Made by a program: the position numbers and the translations under genes. The notes under the pieces were generated by a model. The model saw nothing but the letters and a program-made list of their open reading frames with translations. It was not told where the DNA came from and did not search any database. This document shows positions 9,728-17,798 of a DNA stretch of 64,000 nucleotides, in pieces (position 1 is the first letter of the stretch; the number at the start of each line of letters is the position of its first letter). This DNA is from Solirubrobacter pauli (GTDB lineage: Bacteria; Actinomycetota; Thermoleophilia; Solirubrobacterales; Solirubrobacteraceae). The DNA lies in NCBI RefSeq assembly GCF_003633755.1, contig NZ_RBIL01000002.1, positions 1,984,001 to 2,048,000 on the forward strand, read 5' to 3'.

Positions 9728-11287
9728 ATGGTGCGCCTCCTCCTCGCGGTCTGCGCCGCGCTGCTGTGCCTGCCCGCGAGCGCCGACGCCGCGCGGCTCG
9801 TCAACCGCGGCGGCACGCTGACCTACACGGGCACCGGAGCGCAGGATCGGCTCACGGTGCGGTCGACCGGCGCGACCGTGCGCGTCAGCGCGCCCACGCC
9901 GCTGCACGGGCGCGGCTGCACGACGATCCGCACCGGCACGGCCGTGTGCCGGCGTGTGCGACGCGTCGTCGTGCGCACGCGCGGCGGAGCCGACTGGGTG
10001 GACGTCCGCCGGCTGCGCGTGCGCGCCGTCGTCTTCGGGGGCGACGGCCCGGACAGGCTGGAGGCGTACACCGGTGCGACCGAGCTCCGCGGCGGCGCCG
10101 GCGACGACGCGCTGTACGGCAGCGACCGCACGGTCTTCCGCGGTGGGCCCGGGATCGACGCGGTGCAGACCACGGACGCGTCGTCGCGGATCGGCGGCGT
10201 GCACCTGGCGCGCGACGTCGAGGACGTCGTGGTCGCGTTCTGGCGGCTTCCGGACCAGCCGCCCGGCCCGGTCACGCTGACCGGCAGCGACCGCCCCAAC
10301 CACCTCACGACCGGCGAGGACCACGACACGGTCGTGGGCGGTGCCGGCCGCGACGTCATCCGCACCGGCGGCGGCGACGACACCATCGACGCGCGTGACG
10401 GCGAGCCCGACCGCGTCGACTGCGGGACGGGCGCCGACACGGTGCTCGCCGACGCGATCGACCAGCTCGCGGACTCGTGCGAGCGCGGGGACCCCGTTCT
10501 GCCGCCCCCGGGCCAGGCGACCCTCGTCAACCGGGACGGCACGCTGACCTACACCGCCGGCCCGGCCGCGTCGACCTCGTTGAGCGTCGCCCCGTCGATC
10601 ACGCCGGGCTACGACGTCTTCGTGTCCTCCCCGCAGCAGCCGATCGCGGTCGAGGGCTGCGTGATGACCCGCGCCTACGATTGCGCCGGCGTGCGCCAGG
10701 TGGTCGTCCTCGGCGGTCCCGGCAGCGACGCGGTGCAGGCGACGGTCCCCGTCACGGTCCACGGTGGCGCCGGTGAGGACACCCTCGTCAGCTTCCGCGG
10801 CGGGCTGCTGGACGGCGGGCCCGGGGACGACTCGCTGACGGCGCACCGGGCCGCGACCTTGCAGGGCGGCAGCGGGATCGACACCGCGTACCTGAGCCCC
10901 GACACGCGCGGGCCGCGCTCGATCACGCTGGACGGCGTCGCGGACGACGGGCTGGCGGGCGAGGGCAACAACGTGCTGCCGGACGTCGAGGACGTCATCG
11001 CCGCACTGCCCTACGACGCGGACGTGCCCCGTCCGACCGCCGGTCCGGTGACGATCGTCGGCTCGGACGCCGCCAACCACCTCTGGGGCGCGCAGGGCGA
11101 CGACGTGATCGTCGGCGGCAAGGGCCGCGACGAGCTCTACGGCGGCGCAGGCGACGACCGGCTCGACGCGCGCGACGGCGAGGCCGACCGCGTCGTGTGC
11201 GACAGCGGCGACGACGTCGCGCTCGTGGACCCGGTCGATCTCGTCTCGGCCAGCTGCGAGCGGATCAGCCGCGTGCCAGCTGCGTGA
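9728..11287 (+). CDS. Secreted RTX-type calcium-binding repeat protein
   Basis: A secreted protein of 519 residues with a clear signal peptide (MVRLLLAVCAALLCLPASAD, cut near residue 22). It carries scattered glycine-aspartate nonapeptide-like repeats such as LRGGAGDDALYGSD, VIRTGGGDDTIDARDGE and LYGGAGDDRLDARDGE, which in RTX proteins bind calcium in a beta roll. The protein consists of two similar halves: each opens with LVNRxGTLTYT and ends with DARDGExDRVxCxxGxD and a final cysteine-containing segment (ADSCERGD and SASCERIS). An internal duplication is the simplest explanation. No catalytic domain or adhesin motif is recognised. It follows the glucosidase by only a few bases. Function is likely structural or surface-associated. 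Confidence 0.75.
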   Translation: MVRLLLAVCAALLCLPASADAARLVNRGGTLTYTGTGAQDRLTVRSTGATVRVSAPTPLHGRGCTTIRTGTAVCRRVRRVVVRTRGGADWVDVRRLRVRAVVFGGDGPDRLEAYTGATELRGGAGDDALYGSDRTVFRGGPGIDAVQTTDASSRIGGVHLARDVEDVVVAFWRLPDQPPGPVTLTGSDRPNHLTTGEDHDTVVGGAGRDVIRTGGGDDTIDARDGEPDRVDCGTGADTVLADAIDQLADSCERGDPVLPPPGQATLVNRDGTLTYTAGPAASTSLSVAPSITPGYDVFVSSPQQPIAVEGCVMTRAYDCAGVRQVVVLGGPGSDAVQATVPVTVHGGAGEDTLVSFRGGLLDGGPGDDSLTAHRAATLQGGSGIDTAYLSPDTRGPRSITLDGVADDGLAGEGNNVLPDVEDVIAALPYDADVPRPTAGPVTIVGSDAANHLWGAQGDDVIVGGKGRDELYGGAGDDRLDARDGEADRVVCDSGDDVALVDPVDLVSASCERISRVPAA

Positions 11288-12554
11288 GGAAGAGCGCCTC
11301 CGTGCGCGCGATCGCCTCCAGCTCGGCGAGGTCGACGGACTCGTTGGCGGCGTGGATCTGCGCCGCGTCGGAGTCCTGCGCGCCCCAGAGGACGATCTTG
11401 GCCTCCGGGTAGACGTCGGCGAGCCGGGCGACGAGCGGGATCGAGCCGCCGCTGCCCATGACCGCGACGGGCTTGCCGTACGCGGTCTCCAGCGCCGCGG
11501 CCGCGGCCGCGTCCGCCGCCAACGCGAGCGGCGAGGACGCGGGCTCGACGTCGATCTCGAGCCGCGCCTCCCACGGCGCGTGGGCGCGCAGGTGACGCTC
11601 GACGGCCTGCATCGACGCGACCGGGTCGGCGCCCGGCGGGACCCGCACCGCGACCTTCGCGCGCGCCGCCGGGATGACGATGTTCCCCGCGCCCTCGACC
11701 GGGGGCGCGTCGAGGCCGAGGACGGAGATCGCGTGGCGCGCCCACAGGCGGTCGCCGACGCTGCCGCTGCCGACGAGCCCGACGCCTTCGAGCACGCCCG
11801 CCTGGCGGCGGAAGTCGGCTTCGGGGAGGTCCGCGCCGTCCCACGCGCCGTCGGTGAGGCCGTCCACCGCCACGTCGCCGGCGTCGTCGTGCAGGCTCGC
11901 GAGCAGGCGGGTCAGCGCGAGCAGCGCGTCGGGCGCGGCGCCGCCGAACTGGCCGGAGTGCAGCGCGTTCTCGAGCGTGCGGAGCGTGACGGTCAGCTTG
12001 CCGTGGCCGCGCAGCGTCGTGCACAGCGTCGGCTCCCCCAGCTTCCAGTTGCCGCCGTCGGCGATCACCAGCACGTCGGCGCGCATGAGGTCGGGCTGCG
12101 CGTCGACGACCTCGAGGATGCGCTGGCGCCCGTTCTCCTCCGAGCCCTCGATCAGGACCTTGGTGTGCACCGGCGGCGTGAAGTCGAGCGCGCGCAGGGC
12201 GGCGAGGTGCGCGACGACGCCGGACTTGTCGTCGGCGGCGCCGCGCCCGTACAGCCGCGTGCCGCGCAGGGTCGGCTCGAACGGGTCGCTCTCCCAGCCG
12301 TCGGCCGGTGCGGGCTGCACGTCGTAGTGCGCGTACAGCAGGACCGTCGGGCCGTCGCCCGCCGCCCCGTATTCGGCGTAGACGCTCGGCGCCTCCCCGG
12401 GCACGTCGACGTAGCGCGAGCCGGGCAGCAGGTCGCGCACGAGCGCAGCGGCCTCGTGCAGCGGCTCGGCCGGGTGGCCGTCGAACGCGACCGACGGGAT
12501 GCGGACGAGCCGCTCGAGGTCCTCACGCAGGCGTCCGGCATCAATCGGGTCCAT
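11265..12554 (-). CDS. M20-family metallopeptidase (dipeptidase-like)
   Basis: Zinc peptidase of family M20 (429 residues), similar to dipeptidases acting on small peptides. Metal ligands can be placed in VLLYAHYDVQPAP (histidine and aspartate), LYGRGAADDKSGVVAH (aspartate) and LIEGSEENG (catalytic and metal-binding glutamates). The dimerisation insert and the C-terminal lid are present, so the length is normal. The ATG at 12554 gives the family-typical start MDPIDAGRLREDLERLVRIP; the frame is open upstream but lacks similarity. The gene converges on the RTX-like gene and overlaps its last 23 bases. It lies back to back, 19 bases away, with the small membrane protein gene at 12574. Confidence 0.9.
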   Translation of the reverse strand: MDPIDAGRLREDLERLVRIPSVAFDGHPAEPLHEAAALVRDLLPGSRYVDVPGEAPSVYAEYGAAGDGPTVLLYAHYDVQPAPADGWESDPFEPTLRGTRLYGRGAADDKSGVVAHLAALRALDFTPPVHTKVLIEGSEENGRQRILEVVDAQPDLMRADVLVIADGGNWKLGEPTLCTTLRGHGKLTVTLRTLENALHSGQFGGAAPDALLALTRLLASLHDDAGDVAVDGLTDGAWDGADLPEADFRRQAGVLEGVGLVGSGSVGDRLWARHAISVLGLDAPPVEGAGNIVIPAARAKVAVRVPPGADPVASMQAVERHLRAHAPWEARLEIDVEPASSPLALAADAAAAAALETAYGKPVAVMGSGGSIPLVARLADVYPEAKIVLWGAQDSDAAQIHAANESVDLAELEAIARTEALFLTQLARG

Positions 12555-12573
12555 CGCGGGCACCTTAGAGGCC

Positions 12574-12996
12574 GTGGTCAGCCTGGTCCTGCTGCTGTTG
12601 CTGGTCGCCGCGGGCGTGCTGGCCGCGCGGCGCTTCCGCGCGCTGCACGCGGACGGCTCGCGCACCGGGCAGCGCTGGGCCACCGCGGAGGCCGTGGCCG
12701 AGGTGGACGGCGACGCGGGCGCGCTGATCCGCCGCGCGCTGCTCCAGGTGACGGGCGCCGAGACCTCCGAACGCTTCGAGCGACGCGTGACGTTCGTGGC
12801 CACGCCCGAGGCGAACGTGGGCTTCACCGTCACGGCCCTCGGCGACGGGCGCACGCGGGTCGCGATCACGGTCGCGGGAACCTTCACCCACTCCGAGCTC
12901 AGCGTCCGCCACGGCCGCGAGCGCGCCGATCTGGCCCACGCGCTGGCGCAATGGCTCACACAGCACGGCGACGAGGCACACGTTCGTCACACTTGA
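12574..12996 (+). CDS. Small membrane-anchored protein of unknown function
   Basis: Unrecognised protein of 140 residues. One N-terminal membrane segment (SLVLLLLLVAAGVLAARRF) is followed by a soluble domain that alternates charged and hydrophobic residues, with FERRVTFVATPEANVGFTVT and VAITVAGTFTHSELS suggesting beta strands of a compact fold. The GTG at 12574 is chosen since it puts the membrane segment at the very start; an upstream in-frame start at 12499 would overlap the M20 gene completely. It ends 4 bases before the GTG of the kinase gene, so the two are probably one transcript. A link to kinase signalling is possible but is inference only. Confidence 0.55.
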   Translation: MVSLVLLLLLVAAGVLAARRFRALHADGSRTGQRWATAEAVAEVDGDAGALIRRALLQVTGAETSERFERRVTFVATPEANVGFTVTALGDGRTRVAITVAGTFTHSELSVRHGRERADLAHALAQWLTQHGDEAHVRHT

Positions 12997-13000
12997 ACGC

Positions 13001-14419
13001 GTGACCGATGTGCTCGAGGGCGCTCATATTGCCGGGTGCCGGATCGAGTCCGTGGCCGGTCGCGGTGGGATGGGCATCGTCTACCGGGCGACGCAGCTGT
13101 CGCTCGGGCGCCCGGTCGCGCTGAAGCTGATCGCGCCCGAGCACGCCGCCGACTCGGACTTCCGCGAGCGCTTCCAGCGCGAGTCGCGGATGGCCGCCGC
13201 GATCGATCACCCGAACGTCATCCCCGTCTACGAGGCGGGCGAGGAGGACGGCCGGCTCTACATCGTGATGCGGTGGGTCGAGGGGACCGACCTGCACAAG
13301 GAGCTGCGCGCGCACGGGCGGATCGACGCCGAGCGCGCCGCGTCGATCATCAGCCAGGTCGCGGGCGCGCTGGACGCCGCCCACGCGGCCGGGCTGGTGC
13401 ACCGCGACGTCAAGCCCGCCAACGTGCTGCTCAGCGGCGACCACGCCTACCTCGCCGACTTCGGGCTCACCCGCCTGGCGAGCGCGGAGACCAACGTCAC
13501 CACCGGCGGGCACTTCCTCGGCACGGTCGACTACATGGCGCCGGAGCAGTTCAAGCCCGGCCCGAGCGACGCGCGCGCCGACGTCTACGCGCTCGGCTGC
13601 GTGCTCTTCGCCGCGCTCACCGGCCGGCCGCCGTTCATCCGCGAGACCGTCCCGCAGACGATGCTGGCGCACCTGCACGACCCGCCGCCGGTGGCGATCG
13701 GCGCGGGGCCGGAGTTCAACCGCGTGCTCACCCGCGCGCTGGCCAAGGACCCCGCCGACCGGTACCCGTCGGCCGGCGACTTCGGGCGCGCCTCGCTGGC
13801 CGCCGCCGAAGGCCGGTCGGTCACCGAGGAGGAACGTTCCGTCGCGCGCGGCGCGGCCGCCCCCACCATGCGCCGCGACGACGCGCTGTGGGCCGTCCCC
13901 ACCCCGACCGTCGACGGCGTCGCCGCCGGCCCGGACACGTCCCCGCTGCGCACCTACCGCGCGCGCAAGCGGCCGCGCTGGCTGCTCGTCGGGGCCGCTG
14001 CGGTGCTCGCCGCGGGCGCGATCGGCGTCGCCGCGATCCCCGGCGACAGCGACGAGATCCCGCCGCCCGGCTCACCCGTCAGCGAAGCGCAGGTCGAGCG
14101 CCTGGCACGCCAGTTCGCCTCCGCCTACTCGGCCGAAGACTCGGCCAAGATGTCCCGCCTGCTCACGTCGGACGCGCAGCGCGTGTTCCCCACCGACCGC
14201 CAGCGCGGCCGGGCCGAGGTGGTCGCCGTCTACCGCGACCAGTTCGCCCGGAACCCGCAGCGCGAGTTCGTGCTGGAAGGGCTCGAGGCCGAGGGCGGCC
14301 CGATCGGCCGGGCCACCGCCCGCTACCGCACCGGCGCGACCACCGGCACGATGACCTGGGACGTGATCCTCGAGCGCGGCAAGCCGCGGATCACGATGAT
14401 CGCGGCCGAGCCGGACTAG
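13001..14419 (+). CDS. PknB-type Ser/Thr kinase with outside NTF2-like domain
   Basis: Membrane Ser/Thr protein kinase of 472 residues. The kinase domain (about 10-270) has the glycine loop GRGGMGIVYRA, the ATP-anchoring lysine K42 (VALKLI), the catalytic aspartate D136 (HRDVKPAN), the metal-binding D153 (DFGLTR) and the MAPEQF motif, so it should be active. A proline/threonine-containing juxtamembrane region follows, then one membrane segment at about 327-347 and an outside domain of about 110 residues starting VERLARQFASAYSAEDSAKM, which looks like an NTF2/SnoaL-type fold. Most actinobacterial kinases of this class carry PASTA repeats there instead. The GTG start leaves 4 bases after the upstream gene. 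It faces a PASTA lipoprotein gene, overlapping it by four bases. Confidence 0.9.
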   Translation: MTDVLEGAHIAGCRIESVAGRGGMGIVYRATQLSLGRPVALKLIAPEHAADSDFRERFQRESRMAAAIDHPNVIPVYEAGEEDGRLYIVMRWVEGTDLHKELRAHGRIDAERAASIISQVAGALDAAHAAGLVHRDVKPANVLLSGDHAYLADFGLTRLASAETNVTTGGHFLGTVDYMAPEQFKPGPSDARADVYALGCVLFAALTGRPPFIRETVPQTMLAHLHDPPPVAIGAGPEFNRVLTRALAKDPADRYPSAGDFGRASLAAAEGRSVTEEERSVARGAAAPTMRRDDALWAVPTPTVDGVAAGPDTSPLRTYRARKRPRWLLVGAAAVLAAGAIGVAAIPGDSDEIPPPGSPVSEAQVERLARQFASAYSAEDSAKMSRLLTSDAQRVFPTDRQRGRAEVVAVYRDQFARNPQREFVLEGLEAEGGPIGRATARYRTGATTGTMTWDVILERGKPRITMIAAEPD

Positions 14420-14955
14420 CACTCACGCTGGATGACCAGCGTGACGGTCGTGCCCTTCTCGACGGGCGTGCCGGCGTCCGGGCTGGTCGAGCAGACGTGG
14501 TCAGTGCCCGGGATCACCCGGTCCAGCCAGCTGCCGCGGTCGTCCTCGACGGTGCGCAGGCCGACCTTGCCGATCGCCGTCTTGGCCTGGTCGAGCTCCT
14601 GCCCGACGACGTCGGGCACGTCCACGCGCATGTCGCGCTCCACGCGCACCGCGTCGGTGGCCGGCCGCCGGCCGGGCGACGTGGCCGTGACGTCGATGAC
14701 GTTGCCACCCGGCTCGAGCGCGACCTCCTTGGAGAACTCGCCGCCGTCGACCTCGGCGTCCTCCCCGCCGATGCGCACCGCCGCGTCCGCCGGGCTGACG
14801 GTCCCCTGCACCATGACGCGGTCCTCGCGGACGCTGCCACCGTCGTCCGGGAGGTCGAGCTTGAGCGTGACGCGGGCGTTCGCCGCCGGCTTGGGTGCCT
14901 CGCCGCAGGCGGTGACGAGCAGGCCGGTCGTGAGGAGCAGGGCGAGGACACGCAC
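14416..14955 (-). CDS. Lipoprotein with a single PASTA domain
   Basis: Predicted lipoprotein of 179 residues. The signal peptide ends in the lipobox LLVTACG with C17 as the lipidated residue. A middle beta-rich domain (about 30-108) contains VMVQGTVSPADAAVRIGGED and VALEPGGNVIDVTATSPG, resembling a bacterial Ig-like fold. The C-terminal 65 residues form one PASTA domain: VPDVVGQELDQAKTAIGKVG, then VCSTSPDAGTPVEKGTTVTL. PASTA domains bind cell wall precursors or muropeptides. It would sit on the outside of the membrane, the place where PASTA repeats of PknB kinases normally work. The gene converges on the kinase gene, whose stop codon it overlaps. Confidence 0.8.
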   Translation of the reverse strand: MRVLALLLTTGLLVTACGEAPKPAANARVTLKLDLPDDGGSVREDRVMVQGTVSPADAAVRIGGEDAEVDGGEFSKEVALEPGGNVIDVTATSPGRRPATDAVRVERDMRVDVPDVVGQELDQAKTAIGKVGLRTVEDDRGSWLDRVIPGTDHVCSTSPDAGTPVEKGTTVTLVIQREC

Positions 14956-15001
14956 CCGATCGATGCTACTTGCGGCTTGTCACGCCGGGATAATCGGGCG
15001 C

Positions 15002-15391
15002 GTGCCCCTCGCCGCCCGTGCCCGAGACGTCATCGAGGCGAAGCTCTCGCCCGAAGGCACGCGGCGCGCGACGCTGTTCGAGCAGCTGACGGTTCGCCGC
15101 GTGCGATGGGAGACGCTCGTGCGCATGAACCGGTGGCTCTCGGCGATCGGCAAGGTGGCCACGACGATCTACTGCTGCGTCATCGCCGCGCTGGTGATCG
15201 GAGTCGACATCCGCCCGACGGTGCAGGATCTGCTGAACTCGGGCCGGCGGATCGAGCACGTCGCCGTGCTCGCGATCCTGCTCCCGACGCTGATCTTCCT
15301 GCTCGCCCGATCGATGATCGGGTGGTTGCGCTGGAAGGTGCAGCGGGAGCTGTGGCGCCGTGATGTCGAACGACTGGGAGGTACGTCTTGA
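15002..15391 (+). CDS. Small protein with two membrane segments
   Basis: Unrecognised protein of 129 residues. A soluble basic N-terminus of about 45 residues (ARDVIEAKLSPEGTRRATLF) precedes two membrane segments, near VATTIYCCVIAALVIGVDI and HVAVLAILLPTLIFLLARSM, and a short basic C-terminal tail. The GTG at 15002 is chosen because the divergent lipoprotein starts at 14955, and the frame upstream lacks protein-like sequence. Its stop TGA overlaps the TTG start of the following LLM gene, so the two are co-translated. No function can be given. Confidence 0.6.
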   Translation: MPLAARARDVIEAKLSPEGTRRATLFEQLTVRRVRWETLVRMNRWLSAIGKVATTIYCCVIAALVIGVDIRPTVQDLLNSGRRIEHVAVLAILLPTLIFLLARSMIGWLRWKVQRELWRRDVERLGGTS

Positions 15392-16119
15392 AGCGCGCGA
15401 TCTTCGTCGCACCGTTCGGGGAGCTGTCCGAGCCCCGTGTGGTGGCCGAGCTGGCCGAGCGGACCGAGGCCAACGGCTGGGACGGGTTCTTCGTCTGGGA
15501 CCACATCGCCTACAAGCCGCCCGTGCGCGAGCTGGCCGACCCGTGGGTGACGCTCGCGGCGGTGGCCATGGTCACCGAGCGGGTGCTGATCGGCCCGCTG
15601 ATCACGCCGCTGCCGCGCCGCCGGATGCATCAGCTGGCGCGTGAGACCGTGTCCCTGGACCGGCTCAGCAACGGCCGGCTGGTCCTCGGCGTCGGGATCG
15701 GCAGCGAGACGACCGGCGAGTTCGACCCGGAGCGCTTCGGCGAGGAGCCGGACATGCGCGAGCGCGCCCGGCTGCTCGACGACGGGCTCGAGCAGCTCGT
15801 GCGCTACTGGGACGGCGAGTTCGAGCCGCGGCCGGTGAACGGGCGCATCCCGGTCTGGGTCGGCGGGCGCTGGCCACGCAAGAAGCCGATCGCCCGCGCC
15901 GCGCGCTGGCAGGGGTTCTTCCCCGTCGAGACGGAGTCCCCCGAGGACGTGCGCGCGATGGTCGAGACGCTCGGCGAGGGCTTCCCGATCATCGTCACCA
16001 ACCCGCCCGAGGTCGACCCCGCGCCGTGGTTCGAGGCCGGTGCCGCGTGGTGCCTGACCGGGTTCGGCCCTGAGCCCGACCGCGCCGACGTCGAACGCGT
16101 CATCGATGGCGGCCCCTGA
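15388..16119 (+). CDS. LLM-class flavin-dependent oxidoreductase
   Basis: Luciferase-like monooxygenase family protein of 243 residues, at the short end of the family, where members use F420 or FMN to oxidise small substrates. Typical segments are TEANGWDGFFVWDHIAYKPP, LIGPLITPLPRRRMHQLARE, LDRLSNGRLVLGVGIGSETT and IPVWVGGRWPRKKPIARAAR. A TTG at 15388 is taken as the start because GGGAGG at 15376-15381 precedes it at the right distance and the N-terminus MKRAIFVAPFGELSEPRVVA matches the family. It lies between a small membrane protein gene and an SDR gene, overlapping both. The substrate is unknown. Confidence 0.85.
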   Translation: MKRAIFVAPFGELSEPRVVAELAERTEANGWDGFFVWDHIAYKPPVRELADPWVTLAAVAMVTERVLIGPLITPLPRRRMHQLARETVSLDRLSNGRLVLGVGIGSETTGEFDPERFGEEPDMRERARLLDDGLEQLVRYWDGEFEPRPVNGRIPVWVGGRWPRKKPIARAARWQGFFPVETESPEDVRAMVETLGEGFPIIVTNPPEVDPAPWFEAGAAWCLTGFGPEPDRADVERVIDGGP

Positions 16120-16792
16120 GCGCTCGTTCGTCGTCACGGGCGGCGCGGGCGGGATCGGGCGCGCGATCGCGGCGCGGCTGGACGGGCACGTCGAGGTGCT
16201 CGACCTCGCGCACGGCCACGACGCCGCCGACGAGGCGGTCGCGACGGCCGCGGCGACGCGCGCCGAGGCGGTCGCGCCGCTTGCCGGCTGGGTCAACAAC
16301 GCGGCGGTGTTCCGCGACGCGTGGCTGCACGAGGAGCCGGTGCTGGACCTGATCACCGCCAACCTGGCGCTGGCGGTGACGGGCTGCCGCGTGGCCGTGC
16401 GGCACTGGCTCGAGCACGGGCGCGCGGGCGCGATCGTCAACGTCTCCTCCCACCAGGCCGCGCGGCCCGTGCCCGGCGCACTGCCGTACGCGGTCGCGAA
16501 GGCGGCCGTCGAGGGGCTCACGCGCGCGGTCGCCGTCGACTACGGACCGCGCGGCATCCGCTGCAACGCGGTCGCGCTCGGCTCGATCGCGACGGCGCGC
16601 TCGGACGCTCGGCCGGAGCTCGCCGAGGAGCTCGAGCGCCTGCACCCGCTGGGCCGCGTCGGCACGGCGGAGGAGGTCGCGGACGTGGTCGCCGCGCTGC
16701 TCGCCCCGGGCTTCGTCAGCGGCGCGGTGCTCCCGGTGGACGGCGGACGGTCCGCGCTCGGACACGATCCGGAGGCCCGGCGCCTTCCCTGA
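16106..16792 (+). CDS. Short-chain dehydrogenase/reductase
   Basis: SDR-family NAD(P)-dependent oxidoreductase of 228 residues. The cofactor motif TGGAGGIGRAIAARL is at residues 11-25, the structural motif is WVNNAAV, and the active site has the serine in VNVSSHQAARPVPG and the YAVAK tyrosine-lysine pair. The C-terminus AVLPVDGGRSALG is typical. It overlaps the LLM gene by 14 bases, so the two oxidoreductases may act on one substrate, but that is inference. Confidence 0.9.
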   Translation: MAAPERSFVVTGGAGGIGRAIAARLDGHVEVLDLAHGHDAADEAVATAAATRAEAVAPLAGWVNNAAVFRDAWLHEEPVLDLITANLALAVTGCRVAVRHWLEHGRAGAIVNVSSHQAARPVPGALPYAVAKAAVEGLTRAVAVDYGPRGIRCNAVALGSIATARSDARPELAEELERLHPLGRVGTAEEVADVVAALLAPGFVSGAVLPVDGGRSALGHDPEARRLP

Positions 16793-16817
16793 CGCGACGC
16801 GGCACACTTCCGAGGCG

Positions 16818-17798
16818 ATGAGGCGAACCGTGCGGGAGCGGCCTGCCGAGCGCTCCGAACCTGCCGTGTTGTCGCGCCGCGCGACGGTCACTCCCTTCGA
16901 CGGCGTCCTCGAGCTCCAGCGCTCAGCCGGGAACGCGAGCGTCGCCGCGATGCTGTCCCGCCAGGCGGCGCCCGCGGCCGAGGCGACCGCGCTACCGACC
17001 GCCGAGGAGCTCACCACGCGGATCGCCAACTGCATCGGCGTGTGGGAGACCAACCGCGGCGGTGACGCGCCCAACCCGACGGAGTCCTCGCTGGACACGG
17101 TCGCGGGCATCAAGGCGTCGATGGCGACGATCGAGCAGGCGACGATGCCCTACGCGCTCGACGCGCTGCGCCGCCACAGCTCCCTGCGCAAGCTTGCCGA
17201 GCCGGAGCTGACCAAGGAGGAGATCGACGCCGCGATCCTGCGCGTGCAGGCGGTCCCGACGCTGCTCACCGCGGTCAAGAACGCGTCCGACGCCGGCACG
17301 AGCGCCGACGACTTCATCAAGGCCCAGCAGGGGGCGATCACGGCCACGGGGCTCGGGGACGAGCACGTCAAGACGATGTTCGGCGCGGTGACGCTCAAGA
17401 GCACCGTCGATGAGAAGCACGGCGAGTTGAGCAAGACCAAGACGCCGAAGGCCGCCGCCGAGGAGATCCCCGAGGCCGACCGGATGGGACTCGGCGTCGG
17501 CTCGTTGACGTCCTACATCCGCGACCCGAAGAAGTGGGGCGAGAACCGCGCGGCGTGGCAGCGCCTGGCGGTCGACCTGATGCCGGGCAACGTGGGTGCG
17601 CGCGTGAACGCCGTCGCCACCTCCTCCGGCGGGACCGCGCTCGCCGGTCCGGTGGTGCGGGCGCGGGTGGACGCGCAGCTGGCCAAGACGCCGCAGCCCT
17701 CCGAGGAGGAGCTCGTGAAGGCGGTCGGCGAGGCCAACAACCCGCGCGAGACGGGCTACGGCGCGAACATCTGGGCGACCTACCAGCGGCTGTACTAG
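16818..17798 (+). CDS. Candidate contractile-injection-system cargo protein
   Basis: Unrecognised protein of 326 residues without signal peptide or membrane segment. Near the N-terminus it carries FDGVLELQRSAGNASVAAML, which matches the LQRxAGNxAV leader motif found in many actinobacterial proteins linked to extracellular contractile injection systems, often beside DUF4157. The remainder, from about residue 60, is mostly helical and begins IANCIGVWETNRGGDAPNPT. It ends with RETGYGANIWATYQRLY. The combination suggests a cargo or effector loaded by its leader, but no sheath, tube or baseplate gene is in the window, and the C-terminal domain has no function I can name. The motif match is seen; the role is inference. 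Confidence 0.6.
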   Translation: MRRTVRERPAERSEPAVLSRRATVTPFDGVLELQRSAGNASVAAMLSRQAAPAAEATALPTAEELTTRIANCIGVWETNRGGDAPNPTESSLDTVAGIKASMATIEQATMPYALDALRRHSSLRKLAEPELTKEEIDAAILRVQAVPTLLTAVKNASDAGTSADDFIKAQQGAITATGLGDEHVKTMFGAVTLKSTVDEKHGELSKTKTPKAAAEEIPEADRMGLGVGSLTSYIRDPKKWGENRAAWQRLAVDLMPGNVGARVNAVATSSGGTALAGPVVRARVDAQLAKTPQPSEEELVKAVGEANNPRETGYGANIWATYQRLY

